From Parafannyhessea umbonata (lineage in GTDB: Bacteria; Actinomycetota; Coriobacteriia; Coriobacteriales; Atopobiaceae), in the NCBI RefSeq assembly GCF_900105025.1, contig NZ_LT629759.1, forward strand, positions 186,001 to 250,000: a DNA stretch of 64,000 bases, written 5' to 3'. The notes beneath the pieces were generated by a model. That model was not told where the DNA came from and did no database searches. It was given only the letters and a program-made list of their open reading frames with translations. Position numbers and translations under genes: made by a program. The number at the start of each line of letters is the position of its first letter. The stretch's first letter is position 1. Positions 37,926-47,095 of the stretch are shown piece by piece.

Positions 37926-38869
37926 GCGCGGAGGCGACCCCGCGGCCAAACGTCGCGTTCCTGTTTGCGGGCCAGGGCTCGCAGCGTCCCGGCATGGGGC
38001 GTGCGCTGGCTGAGAAGAGCGCGGCTGCCAGGGCCGTGTTCGATGCGGTGGACGCGGTGCGTCCGGGCACGAGCGCCCAGTGCTTCGACGGCACGAAGGA
38101 GGAGCTCGCGCCCACGGCGAACACGCAGCCGTGCGTGCTGGCAGTGGACCTTGCGTGCGCGGCGGCGCTCGCGGAGCGCGGCGTCGTTCCGGCTGCCGTC
38201 GCGGGCCACTCCCTCGGCGAGCTCGGCGCACTCGCGTTCGCGGGGGCGTTCGACGTCGAGGCGGCCATGCGCCTGGCCGTGGTGCGCGCCTGCCTCATGA
38301 CCCAGTGCTGCGACGCTCACCCCGGCGCCATGCGCGCCGTGATGAAGCTTGCGCCGGAGCGCGTGGAGGAGCTCGCCTCCCAGGCGGGCGAGGCGTGGGC
38401 CGTCAACTATAACAGCCCGCTCCAGACCGTGGTCGCGGGCGCGCCGGACGCGTGCGAGCGGCTGGACGCGCTCGTGCGCGACGCCGGCGGCCGCAGCATG
38501 AGGGTCGCCGTGTCCGGCGCGTTCCACAGCCCGTACATGGCGGACGCCGCGACGGGTCTTTCGGCGCACCTTGCGCAGCATGCGCCGGCGTCCCCGCACA
38601 TGGCATGCTGGGCAAACCTGACGGGGCGTCCGTACCCGACGGAGCCCGCGAAGGTGGCGGCAACGCTCGCGAGCCAGGTGAAGAGCCCCGTCCGCTGGGC
38701 GGACGAGCTCCGCGGCATGCAGGCGGCCGGCATCGACACGTTCGTGGAGGTGGGCCCCGGCCACACGCTCACGGGCCTCGTCAAGCGCACGCTCGACGGC
38801 GTCCGTGCCATGAGCGTGGAAGACCCTGACCAGCTCGAGGCGGCTCTTGCCGCGATTGCGGAGGGCTAA
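37913..38869 (+). CDS. fabD: Malonyl-CoA:ACP transacylase
   Basis: A 318-residue transacylase loading malonate onto ACP. The oxyanion loop is FAGQGSQRPGMG, the nucleophile Ser is in GHSLGELGALA, and the catalytic His is in SGAFHSPYM. EVGPGHTLTGLVKRT is the conserved C-terminal part. It starts within the end of fabK and is followed by fabG after two bases, so it is in the middle of a coupled operon. Confidence 0.96.
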   Translation: MGVLGAEATPRPNVAFLFAGQGSQRPGMGRALAEKSAAARAVFDAVDAVRPGTSAQCFDGTKEELAPTANTQPCVLAVDLACAAALAERGVVPAAVAGHSLGELGALAFAGAFDVEAAMRLAVVRACLMTQCCDAHPGAMRAVMKLAPERVEELASQAGEAWAVNYNSPLQTVVAGAPDACERLDALVRDAGGRSMRVAVSGAFHSPYMADAATGLSAHLAQHAPASPHMACWANLTGRPYPTEPAKVAATLASQVKSPVRWADELRGMQAAGIDTFVEVGPGHTLTGLVKRTLDGVRAMSVEDPDQLEAALAAIAEG

Positions 38870-38871
38870 CA

Positions 38872-39624
38872 ATGGACGAGAAGGACACCACGCGCCGCTG
38901 CGCCCTGGTGACGGGCGGCTCGCGCGGCATCGGTCGCGCCTGCGCGGAGCGTCTCGCACGCGCCGGCTTCGACGTGGCCATCGTGTATGCCGGTAACGCG
39001 GAGGCGGCCGCGGACTGCGTCGTCGCGCTCGAGGCGCTTGGCGCGCGCGCGAGGGCGTACCGCTGCGACGTGTCGGACGCCGCCGCCGTGAAGCAGACGG
39101 TGAAGCAGGTGACCGACGACTTCGGCCCCGTGTGGGCGCTCGTGAACGACGCGGGCATCACGCGCGACGGCCTGTTTGCGCGCATGCGCGACGAGGACTT
39201 CGACCGCGTGCTCGACGTGAACCTGAAGGGCACGTTCAACATGGTGCGCGCCCTCGCGCGCAACTTCGTGCGCCAGCGTGGCGGGCGCATCGTGAACGTG
39301 AGCTCCGTCGTCGGGCTCCACGGCAATGCCGGCCAGGTCAACTACGCCGCGTCGAAGGCGGGAGTCATAGGGCTCACGAAGTCCGTGGCACGTGAGCTCG
39401 CCGGTCGCGGCGTCACGGCGAACGCCGTCGCGCCAGGCTTCATCGCGACGGACATGACGGAGAAGCTCCCGCAGGACGTCCGCGACGGCTATGCGGCCAG
39501 GGTCCCGCTCGGGCGCCTGGGCACGGCCGAGGAGGTGGCCGAGGTGGTGGCGTTTCTCGCCTCCGACGCCGCGAGCTACGTGACGGGCGAGGTCATACGC
39601 ATCGACGGCGGCCTTTGCATGTAG
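38872..39624 (+). CDS. fabG: 3-oxoacyl-ACP reductase
   Basis: A 250-residue short-chain dehydrogenase reducing 3-oxoacyl-ACP with NADPH. The cofactor loop is TGGSRGIGRA; the catalytic Ser is in NVSSVVG and the Tyr and Lys in YAASKAG, with NDAGITRDG as further mark. It starts two bases after the fabD stop and is followed by fabF after 33 bases. The ATG is immediately preceded by GGAGGGCTAACA. Confidence 0.96.
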   Translation: MDEKDTTRRCALVTGGSRGIGRACAERLARAGFDVAIVYAGNAEAAADCVVALEALGARARAYRCDVSDAAAVKQTVKQVTDDFGPVWALVNDAGITRDGLFARMRDEDFDRVLDVNLKGTFNMVRALARNFVRQRGGRIVNVSSVVGLHGNAGQVNYAASKAGVIGLTKSVARELAGRGVTANAVAPGFIATDMTEKLPQDVRDGYAARVPLGRLGTAEEVAEVVAFLASDAASYVTGEVIRIDGGLCM

Positions 39625-39657
39625 ACGGGCGCCTTTGCGCCCGGGAGGGGAAGTAGG

Positions 39658-40911
39658 ATGGATCGCAGGGTAGTCATCACGGGCATGGGTGCCATCACGC
39701 CCGTGGGCAACACGGCCCCGCAGAGCTGGGACGCGCTCGTCAGGGGCGAGTCCGGCATCGGGACCATCACGGCGTTCGACACCACGGGCTTCCGCGTGAG
39801 CGTGGCCGCGGAGGTGAAGGGCTTCGACGCGGCGGCCGCCCTTGGCAAGTCCGTCGCGCTGCACAACGACCGCAACGTGCAGTTTGCGCTCGTGGCGTCG
39901 GACGAGGCCATGGCGTCGAGCGGGCTCGACGCCGAGGGCGCCATCGAGCCGGAGCGCCTTGGCGTGTACGTGGGCTCTGGCATCGGCGGCATCGGCACCA
40001 CGGAGGCGCAGGTAAGGCGCCTGGCAGACGGCGGCGCCCGCAAGGTGAGCCCGTACCTGGTGCCCATGATCATCGCGAACATGGCCGCGGGGCAGGTGTC
40101 CATACGCCACAACGCGAAGGGCCCGACGCTTCCCGTGGTCACGGCGTGCGCCACCAGCACCAACGCCATCGGCGAGGCGTACCGTGCCATCCGCTACGGC
40201 TACGCGGACGCAATCCTGGCCGGCGGTGCCGAGGCGGCCATCGTGCCCGTGAGCATCGCGGGCTTCACCAACTGCCGCGCGCTCACGGTAAACCCCGACC
40301 CCAAGACGGCGTGCCGCCCGTTCGACGCGAACCGCGACGGCTTCGTGATGGGCGAGGGCGCGTGCATCCTGGTGCTGGAGGAGCTGGAGCATGCCCTGGC
40401 GCGCGGCGCGAACGTCGTGGCGGAGGTGTGCGGCTACGGCAACACCGCGGACGCGTACCACATCACGAGCCCCGACCCCTCCGCGGACGGCATCACCCGC
40501 GCCATCAGGCAGGCCGTGGACGAGTCCGGACTGGACGTGGCGGAGGGCCTGTACGTGAACGCGCACGGCACCTCGACGAAGCTGAACGACAAGACGGAGA
40601 CCCAGGGCCTGAAGCTGGCGCTGGGCGAGAAGGGCGCGCGTGCGGCCCGGATATCCTCGACCAAGTCCATGACCGGACACATGCTGGGGGCGACGGGCGC
40701 GGTCGAGGCCATGGCGTGCGCGCTGGCGCTGCGCGACTCCGTGATACCGCCTACCGTGGGCCTGACCACGCCGGACGCGGACTGCGACCTTGACTACACG
40801 CCGGGCCACAGCCAGGCGTTCGACGGCAGGTGGGCGCTCTCCACCTCGCTTGGCTTTGGCGGACACAACGCCGTCGTCGCGCTCAGGCGCTTCGACGGGA
40901 GGGAGGCGTAG
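39658..40911 (+). CDS. fabF: 3-oxoacyl-ACP synthase II
   Basis: A 417-residue elongating condensing enzyme. The Cys nucleophile is in VTACATSTNAIGEA, the two His in NAHGTSTKLND and MTGHMLGATGA. MDRRVVITGMGAITPVG is the family start. With no fabB, fabM or fabA in the operon, the source of unsaturated acyl chains is not seen here. GGGAGGGGAAG precedes the ATG. Confidence 0.96.
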   Translation: MDRRVVITGMGAITPVGNTAPQSWDALVRGESGIGTITAFDTTGFRVSVAAEVKGFDAAAALGKSVALHNDRNVQFALVASDEAMASSGLDAEGAIEPERLGVYVGSGIGGIGTTEAQVRRLADGGARKVSPYLVPMIIANMAAGQVSIRHNAKGPTLPVVTACATSTNAIGEAYRAIRYGYADAILAGGAEAAIVPVSIAGFTNCRALTVNPDPKTACRPFDANRDGFVMGEGACILVLEELEHALARGANVVAEVCGYGNTADAYHITSPDPSADGITRAIRQAVDESGLDVAEGLYVNAHGTSTKLNDKTETQGLKLALGEKGARAARISSTKSMTGHMLGATGAVEAMACALALRDSVIPPTVGLTTPDADCDLDYTPGHSQAFDGRWALSTSLGFGGHNAVVALRRFDGREA

Positions 40912-40915
40912 CGGC

Positions 40916-41506
40916 ATGGACACCAGCAGCACGCGCGTGGACGCGCTCGCACAGGTGATGCAGGCCCGCGGCCTTGCGCGCATGAGGATCGAGGAGGGCG
41001 ACTGCTCCATAGAGATGGAGCGCCCGGAGGCCTTCCCGGCGGGCGTCGCCGTGGCGCAGGTACCGCGCACGGCCGCGGCTGCGGCGACGCCGGCTGCGGC
41101 CGAGGCGGCGGCAGGCGCCTCCGCAGCGGTCGCGACGGACGGCGGACGGTCCTTCTCGCCCGCCGAGGGCGACGCGACAGGGCCTGCGCAGGCACCGTCC
41201 GCCGAAGACGCGCCCGCGGCCTCGACGGACGGCGCGGCCGACGCCGGCGAGAGGCCGCTTGACATGACGAAGGTCGTCGCGGTGAAGGCACCCATGGTCG
41301 GCGTGTACTACGCGGCTCCCGCACCCGGGGCCGATCCGTTCGTGCACGTGGGCTCCAAGGTGAAGAAGGGCGACACGCTGTGCGTGATCGAGGCCATGAA
41401 GGCCATGAACGAGGTCACGGCAGAGGTTGACGGCGAGGTCGTGGACGTGTGCGCCAGCGACGGCGAGCTGGTGGAATACGGCTGCGTGCTCATGAAGCTG
41501 TACTAG
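40916..41506 (+). CDS. accB: Biotin carboxyl carrier protein of acetyl-CoA carboxylase
   Basis: A 196-residue carrier. A long Ala/Pro-rich flexible linker (about residues 45-115) precedes the biotinyl domain with KAPMVGVYYAAPAPGADPFV and the biotin-accepting lysine in EAMKAMNEV. It carries carboxybiotin between AccC and AccDA; BirA upstream attaches the biotin. It begins four bases after fabF stops. Confidence 0.95.
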   Translation: MDTSSTRVDALAQVMQARGLARMRIEEGDCSIEMERPEAFPAGVAVAQVPRTAAAAATPAAAEAAAGASAAVATDGGRSFSPAEGDATGPAQAPSAEDAPAASTDGAADAGERPLDMTKVVAVKAPMVGVYYAAPAPGADPFVHVGSKVKKGDTLCVIEAMKAMNEVTAEVDGEVVDVCASDGELVEYGCVLMKLY

Positions 41507-41515
41507 GGGGAGCGC

Positions 41516-41944
41516 ATGAACCGAGAAGAGATCGAGACCATACTCCCGCACCGTCCGCCGATGCTTCTGATAGACGACTGCGAGCTGGTGGACGGGCGTG
41601 CCGTGGGGCACGTGCGCGTGACGGGCGAGGAGTTCTTCGTGCAGGGGCACTTTCCCGGAAACCCCGTGGTGCCCGGCGTCATCCTGTGCGAGATGCTTGC
41701 CCAGAACTGCTGCGTGCTGCTGGCCCAGGGCGGCGCGTCGAAGGGGACGACGCCGTACTACACGAGCCTGGACAAGGTTCGCTTCAAGCACCCCGTACGT
41801 CCGGGCGACACCGTGGAGCTCGACTGCTCCGTCGTGCGCTCGCACGGCATGTTCCACTTCGCGCACGGCGAGGCGCGCGTGGGCGGCGTGGTGTGCTGCG
41901 TGGCGGACATGTCGTTCGCGCTGGTGCCAGAGGGAAAGAAGTAG
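41516..41944 (+). CDS. fabZ: 3-hydroxyacyl-ACP dehydratase
   Basis: A 142-residue hot-dog enzyme. EIETILPHRPPMLLIDDCEL at the start, the catalytic His in GHFPGNPVVPGVI and Glu in ILCEMLAQ are clear. It dehydrates 3-hydroxyacyl-ACP to enoyl-ACP. It lies between accB and accC, exactly as in streptococci, with short gaps on both sides. Confidence 0.95.
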   Translation: MNREEIETILPHRPPMLLIDDCELVDGRAVGHVRVTGEEFFVQGHFPGNPVVPGVILCEMLAQNCCVLLAQGGASKGTTPYYTSLDKVRFKHPVRPGDTVELDCSVVRSHGMFHFAHGEARVGGVVCCVADMSFALVPEGKK

Positions 41945-41947
41945 ACC

Positions 41948-43285
41948 ATGTTCCAGAAGGTCCTCATCGCGAACAGGGGAGAGGTCGCCGTCCGCATCAT
42001 CCGCGCCTGCAAGGAGATGGGCGTCAGGACCGTGGCGGTGTACTCCACGGCGGACGAGGAGTCGCTGCACGCGACGCTCGCGGACGAGGCGTATTGCATA
42101 GGCGGCCCGCGCGCGAGCGAGTCCTACCTCAACATCGACGCGATCCTGACGGTCGCCATCGCCTCCGGGGCCTCCGCCGTGCACCCGGGTTACGGCTTCC
42201 TTTCCGAGAACGTGGAGTTTGCCCGCGAGTGCCGCGAGCACGGGCTGGTGTTCATTGGGCCCAGCCCCGAGGTGATGCAGCGCATGGGCGACAAGGACGA
42301 GGCGCGCCGGACCGCGCGCGCGGCGGGCGTGCCCATTGTGCCGGGCTGCGACCTTCTGGACTCGCCCGAGCAGGCAGAGGATCAGGCGCGAAAGATCGGC
42401 TGCCCCGTGCTGGTGAAGGCGCGCGCCGGCGGCGGTGGTCGCGGCATCCGCAAGGTGGAGCGGCCCGAGGACGCCGCGGTCGCGTTCGAGAGCGCGAGCG
42501 CGGAGGCGAAGGCGGCGTTTGGCGACGGCGCATGCTACATGGAGAAGTTCGTGAGCCCGGCGCACCACGTGGAGGTGCAGGTCATAGGCGACCGCTTTGG
42601 CCACGTGATGTCGCTTGGCGAGCGCGAGTGCTCCGTGCAGCGCAAGAACCAGAAGCTTATGGAGGAGAGCCCGAGCCCGTGCCCGGCGCTCACGGACGAC
42701 GTGCGCCTGCGCATGGAGAAGTGCGCGCGCGACCTGGCGCGCTCCGTGGGCTACGAGGGCCTGGGCACCATCGAGTTCCTGCTGGACGACGCCGGGAGCT
42801 TCTACTTCATGGAGATGAACACCCGCCTGCAGGTGGAGCACCCCGTGACGGAGTTCGTGACCGGCCACGACCTCGTGAAGTGGCAGCTGCGCGTCGCCGC
42901 GGGCATGCCGCTGCCGGACGGCGTGGACGCGGCGCCCGTGAGCGGACACGCCATCGAGTGCCGCATCAACGCGGAGACGCCGGACTTCAGGCCGTCATGC
43001 GGCACCATTACGATGCTGCACGTGCCCAACGGCCCGTGGGTCCGCTTCGACTCCGCGCTGTACGTGGGCTCGCTCGTCTCGCCGTTCTACGACTCCATGC
43101 TCGGCAAGCTCGTCGTGTACAGCCCCACGCGCGAGGAGGCCATCCGCAAGATGCGCTCCGCCCTGGGCGAGCTGGTGGTGGACGGCGTGGAGTGCAACGC
43201 CGACCTGCAGCTGGACGTGCTCGCGAACGACGAGTTCCTGAGCGGGAACTACCATACGAACCTGATGGAGCACCTGTATGAGTAG
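41948..43285 (+). CDS. accC: Biotin carboxylase
   Basis: A 445-residue ATP-grasp enzyme that carboxylates biotin on AccB. MFQKVLIANRGEVAVRIIRAC starts the family; the glycine-rich loop is KARAGGGGRGI, and MEMNTRLQVEHPVTE contains metal and catalytic residues. It starts three bases after fabZ and overlaps accDA by eight bases. Confidence 0.96.
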   Translation: MFQKVLIANRGEVAVRIIRACKEMGVRTVAVYSTADEESLHATLADEAYCIGGPRASESYLNIDAILTVAIASGASAVHPGYGFLSENVEFARECREHGLVFIGPSPEVMQRMGDKDEARRTARAAGVPIVPGCDLLDSPEQAEDQARKIGCPVLVKARAGGGGRGIRKVERPEDAAVAFESASAEAKAAFGDGACYMEKFVSPAHHVEVQVIGDRFGHVMSLGERECSVQRKNQKLMEESPSPCPALTDDVRLRMEKCARDLARSVGYEGLGTIEFLLDDAGSFYFMEMNTRLQVEHPVTEFVTGHDLVKWQLRVAAGMPLPDGVDAAPVSGHAIECRINAETPDFRPSCGTITMLHVPNGPWVRFDSALYVGSLVSPFYDSMLGKLVVYSPTREEAIRKMRSALGELVVDGVECNADLQLDVLANDEFLSGNYHTNLMEHLYE

Positions 43286-45014
43286 ACGCAACGACAAGAG
43301 CGTGAACGAGCTCGAGGGACCGGTGACCGAGGTCCCCGTGGACGTGCCCGAGCGCATGGTCTTGGTGCGCTGCCCGCACTGCCGCCACGTGGTCGAGGCG
43401 GACGCCCTTGCGAAGAACCTGGACGTGTGCCCGCGCTGCGGCCACCACCTGCGGCTTTCCGCGCGCGAGCGCATCGCCCTCACCGTGGACGACGGCAGCT
43501 TCGCAGAGTGGGACGCCGACGTCGCCCCGCGCGACGTGCTGTCGTTTCCGGACTACCGCCAGAAGCTGGCCGCGGCGCACGCGAAGTCGCACGAGCGCGA
43601 GGCCGTGGTCACGGGCGAGGCAACGATCGGCGGCGAGCCGTGCGCCCTCTTCGTGATGGACTCCTCGTTCATGATGGGCTCCATGGGAAGCGCCGTGGGC
43701 GAGAAGATCTGCCGCTGCTTCGAGCGGGCCACCCAGAGGCGCCTGCCCGTGGTGGGGTTCACCGTCTCCGGCGGGGCGCGCATGCAGGAGGGCGTGACGT
43801 CGCTCATGCAGATGGCGAAGGTGACGTGTGCCGTGCGGCGCCACGGCGACGCCGGCCTTCTGTACCTGGTGGTCCTGACGGACCCAACCACCGGTGGCGT
43901 CACGGCGAGCTTCGCCATGGACGCGGACGTCTGCCTTGCGGAGCCGGACGCCCTCGTGGCGTTCGCGGGCCCGCGCGTGGTGGAGCAGACCACGCACAAG
44001 CGTCTGCCCGCCGGCTTCCAGCGCGCGGAGTTCATACTGGAGCATGGCTTCGCGGACATGGTGGTCGAGCGCAAGGACCTGCCTTCCACCATAGCCTACC
44101 TGCTGTTCCTGCATGACCGCACCGCATGGGGCGACCCTGCGCGCGCCGTGCCGCACTGCCGCGCGGCGTTTCCGGAGCAGCCGCGCTGGCCGCGACCGCA
44201 CCACGAGCAGAGGGCGCTCGACCCCGAGCGCGCCACCCCGTACGACCTGGTGCGCCGCGTGCGCGACACAAGCCGCGCCAGCGTGCCAACCGTGGCGGAG
44301 CAGGCGTTCGAGGGGCTGGTCGAGCTCCACGGGGACCGTGAGTTTGGCGACGACCCCGCCATCGTGGGCGGCATCGCGCTTCTGCGCGGGCGCCCCGTGA
44401 CCGTCATCTGCACGGACCGTGGCCGCAACACGAAGGAGCGCGTCGCGCGCAACTTTGGCTCGCCGAAGCCGGAGGGCTACCGCAAGGCGCTGCGCCTCAT
44501 GCGACAGGCCCAGAAGTTCGGTCGGCCCGTCGTGACGCTCGTGGACACGTCCGGCGCCTACCCCGGCATGGAGGCGGAGGAGCGCGGCCAGGGCGCGGCC
44601 ATCGCGGACGACATTATGGCGATGAGCGGGCTTGCCGTGCCGGAGGTCGCCGTGATCATGGGCGAGGGCGGCTCCGGTGGAGCGCTCGCGCTTGCTACGG
44701 CGGACCGGGTGCTCATGCTGTCCGACGCCGTGTACAGCGTCGTGAGTCCGGAGAGTTGCGCCACCATCCTGTGGAAGTCGCAGAAGCGCGCCGCGGAGGC
44801 CGCGGACGCCCTGGGCATCACGGCAAAGGCGCTCATGCGCCTGGGCATCGTGGACGGGGAGGTCGACGCGGAGGGGCTCGGCACGTCCGAGTTCGCGTGG
44901 AGGCTCGCGGGCAGGATTCACGACGAGCTCGCGGAGCTCGGCGCGATGGGGACGGACGACCTTCTCGCCGAGCGATACGAGAGGTTCCGGAAGATCGGGA
45001 GGTACGACGCATGA
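43278..45014 (+). CDS. accDA: Acetyl-CoA carboxylase carboxyltransferase, fused beta and alpha subunits
   Basis: A 578-residue fusion. The AccD half comes first with its zinc ribbon (CPHC near 33-36 and CPRCG near 52-56), GSMGSAVGEK and FTVSGGARMQEG; a linker of about 50 residues follows, then the AccA half with TPYDLVRRVRDTSRAS, FGSPKPEGYRKALRLM, VDTSGAYPGMEAEERGQ and GEGGSGGALALA. It transfers the carboxyl group from biotin to acetyl-CoA. In streptococci these are two genes; here they are one chain. It ends in an ATGA overlap with the DegV gene. Confidence 0.95.
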   Translation: MSRRNDKSVNELEGPVTEVPVDVPERMVLVRCPHCRHVVEADALAKNLDVCPRCGHHLRLSARERIALTVDDGSFAEWDADVAPRDVLSFPDYRQKLAAAHAKSHEREAVVTGEATIGGEPCALFVMDSSFMMGSMGSAVGEKICRCFERATQRRLPVVGFTVSGGARMQEGVTSLMQMAKVTCAVRRHGDAGLLYLVVLTDPTTGGVTASFAMDADVCLAEPDALVAFAGPRVVEQTTHKRLPAGFQRAEFILEHGFADMVVERKDLPSTIAYLLFLHDRTAWGDPARAVPHCRAAFPEQPRWPRPHHEQRALDPERATPYDLVRRVRDTSRASVPTVAEQAFEGLVELHGDREFGDDPAIVGGIALLRGRPVTVICTDRGRNTKERVARNFGSPKPEGYRKALRLMRQAQKFGRPVVTLVDTSGAYPGMEAEERGQGAAIADDIMAMSGLAVPEVAVIMGEGGSGGALALATADRVLMLSDAVYSVVSPESCATILWKSQKRAAEAADALGITAKALMRLGIVDGEVDAEGLGTSEFAWRLAGRIHDELAELGAMGTDDLLAERYERFRKIGRYDA

Positions 45015-45916
45015 GCGAGGGAGCGAACGGTCGGCCGGAGGGCGGCGGCGCGACGCGGCCCGTCACCATCGTGTGCGACAGCTCCGCGTGCCTTTCGCGC
45101 GCAGAGGCGGCCGCGCTGGGCTGCGACATCGTCCCCATGCACTACCTGGTGGACGGCGTTCGCCGCGACGAGACGTACGAGGGCGAGAACGGCGCGTACG
45201 ACGCGCTGTTGCGTGGCGGCACGGTGCTGGGGACGGAGGCCGTGTACCACTCCGCGTTCTACGGCGAGTTCCGGCGCCTGCTGGCGTGCGGCTCGGACGT
45301 GCTGTGCGTCACGATGTCGTCCAGGCTCTCTGGCACGCATCGCAGCGCCGTGGAGGCGCGAGACCAGCTGGTGGGCGAGGGAGCGGACCCCGCCCGCGTG
45401 GCCATAGTGGACTCGTGGACGACGTCGGGCGGGCTCGAGCTCCTGGTGCGCCGCGCGCGACGCGAGCTTTCCGCCGGCGCGACGCTGCCCGAGGCCGTGG
45501 CGCGCCTGGAACGTGCGCGGGCGCTGCAGGGAATCGCTTTCACGGTCCCGAAGATGGACGTGCTGCGCCGTTCCGGCCGGCTGGGCGCCATGCGCCGCGC
45601 CGTCGCGGGAAAGCTGGACCGCTTCCTGGTGATGGAGCTGGACCGTGGCGGCATCCGCGACGTGGACGTGGCGCACGGCATGGGCGCCACCGTCCGCCTG
45701 CTGGTGCGGCAGGTGCCCCAGGCCGCGCGCGACGGGCGCATCGTGGTGGCGCACTACGGGGAATCGGACGCGACGCGCGCGCTTGCGGATTGCGCGCGCC
45801 GCACGATGCCCGCCGCGCAGGTCGAGGTGTGCGACGCCGGCCCCGTGGTGTCGCTGCACCTGGGCGTGGGCTCCGTCAGCATCGCGTGGGACGTGCCGCG
45901 CGACGCGGAGCGATAG
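45011..45916 (+). CDS. DegV-family fatty-acid-binding protein (FakB-like)
   Basis: A 301-residue protein of the DegV fold. VTIVCDSSACLSRAEAA is the first motif, and CVTMSSRLSGTHRSAV the SxLSGT motif that holds the carboxylate. These proteins bind a fatty acid; FakB members present it to the kinase FakA for phosphorylation and incorporation into lipids. No FakA (Dak-domain) gene is in the window. The ATGA overlap with accDA places it in the synthesis operon, which suggests a link between host fatty acid capture and synthesis control. Confidence 0.88.
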   Translation: MSEGANGRPEGGGATRPVTIVCDSSACLSRAEAAALGCDIVPMHYLVDGVRRDETYEGENGAYDALLRGGTVLGTEAVYHSAFYGEFRRLLACGSDVLCVTMSSRLSGTHRSAVEARDQLVGEGADPARVAIVDSWTTSGGLELLVRRARRELSAGATLPEAVARLERARALQGIAFTVPKMDVLRRSGRLGAMRRAVAGKLDRFLVMELDRGGIRDVDVAHGMGATVRLLVRQVPQAARDGRIVVAHYGESDATRALADCARRTMPAAQVEVCDAGPVVSLHLGVGSVSIAWDVPRDAER

Positions 45917-46021
45917 GCGCAAACCAGCCGCACGAGGCGGGTGGAAGGCGCGTGCAAGAAGAGCGGGAGAGAAGGGCGGGCGCCCGCCGTTGGCGGCGTC
46001 CCGTGGAAGAGAGGTGCAGGC

Positions 46022-46642
46022 ATGGTCGAGAACGGTGTGGTTTCGAACGGTGGACAGCGCACTCACGTGGTCGCGGCGCGCGTGCTGCGCGGCGAGGGTG
46101 CGGCAGCGGGCGTGCTTCGCGTGGCGCTGGGCACGCTGGCGCTGTGCGCGAGCGCCCGCGTGGAGGTGCCGCTGACGCCGGTGCCCTTCACGCTGCAGGT
46201 GCTGGCGCTCTGCCTGGTGGTGCTGGCGATGCGTCCGCGCGAGGCCGTGTCGAGCGCCGCGTCCTACGTGCTCGTGGGCTCGCTCGGCGCACCGGTGTTC
46301 TCTGGCGGCATGGGTGGCGTTGCGCGCATCGCCGGCCCCACCGGAGGCTTCATCCTGGGCTTTGTCGCTGCGGCCGCGGTGGGCACGCTTGTGCTCAGGG
46401 GCGCTTCTTGCCTGCGCGTGCCGTATGTCGTGCGCGCGATGCTTGCGCTCGCGACCACGATCGCCGTCGTGTACACATGTGGCTGGGCGCAGCTCATGGT
46501 AGTGGCGCACCTTGCGCCCGCGGCCGCGTTTGCGGCGGGCGTCGCGCCGTTCGTGGCGCTCGACCTGATGAAGGCCGGCATAGCCACGAGCCTTGCCGCT
46601 GCCGGACGCATGGCGCGTGGCGGTGACGCTGTCCGGGCCTAG
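46022..46642 (+). CDS. bioY: Biotin transporter BioY
   Basis: A 206-residue membrane protein with about six helices, the S-component of an ECF-type biotin importer. EVPLTPVPFTLQVLALCLV and the GPTGGFILGF segment are diagnostic. The ATPase and EcfT parts are not here, so it works with shared components or alone. Import of biotin feeds BirA and AccB, and its place after the acc genes fits. GAGAGGTGCAGG precedes the ATG. Confidence 0.93.
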   Translation: MVENGVVSNGGQRTHVVAARVLRGEGAAAGVLRVALGTLALCASARVEVPLTPVPFTLQVLALCLVVLAMRPREAVSSAASYVLVGSLGAPVFSGGMGGVARIAGPTGGFILGFVAAAAVGTLVLRGASCLRVPYVVRAMLALATTIAVVYTCGWAQLMVVAHLAPAAAFAAGVAPFVALDLMKAGIATSLAAAGRMARGGDAVRA

Positions 46643-46718
46643 CAGGGCCGCGGAGTCGCTTGCAGAACCTCTTGCGAAGGCGCCCGAAAACGGTGCTTGA
46701 CGGCGCGTAGTCACGCGG

Positions 46719-46741
46719 TGCATAATGCATGCATATTGCAT
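46719..46741. promoter_or_regulatory. Candidate operator of the VapBC pair
   Basis: The stretch has a palindromic core ATGCATGCAT flanked by TGCATA and ATTGCAT, an imperfect palindrome of 23 bases. It lies 28 bases upstream of the antitoxin start, the usual place for RHH-antitoxin binding. Confidence 0.5.
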
Positions 46742-46768
46742 GAGCATCGAGCCCAGGTGGTGATTGCC

Positions 46769-47095
46769 GTGGCGACGCTTCAGGTACGCGACCTTCCCCA
46801 GGATCTGTACGAGGGGCTCTCCCTTGCGGCCAAGAGCCAGCACCGCAGCCTTGCGCAGCAGACCGCGCACATAATCCAACTCTATCTACAGGGTGCGCCG
46901 GAAGGTGTCGATGGCACCGGCCGGCGCGTTCCCGCATGGATGGACTGGGTGGGGGAGGACCCTGCCGTGGTTGCGCAGCGGCGCGAGCGCCGTCGGCGCG
47001 CGTTTGCAGAGGCGGACACTCTGGGTCCAGTCAACGTGCCGGATGGGTTTCCCTCTGCGGAGGAGCTGGTCCGGGCGGACCGTGATGCCAGGTGA
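46769..47095 (+). CDS. FitA/VapB-type ribbon-helix-helix antitoxin
   Basis: A 108-residue protein. The N-terminus (ATLQVRDLPQDLYEGLSLAAKSQHRSLAQQTAHII) is a ribbon-helix-helix DNA-binding domain of the Arc/FitA type. The C-terminal part, with Trp and acidic residues (AWMDWVGEDP, EELVRADRD), should wrap the PIN toxin. GTG 46769 is used, with AGGTGG upstream; GTG 46760 is a possible alternative. It overlaps the toxin start by four bases (GTGA). Expected to repress its own promoter at the palindrome upstream. Confidence 0.85.
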   Translation: MATLQVRDLPQDLYEGLSLAAKSQHRSLAQQTAHIIQLYLQGAPEGVDGTGRRVPAWMDWVGEDPAVVAQRRERRRRAFAEADTLGPVNVPDGFPSAEELVRADRDAR

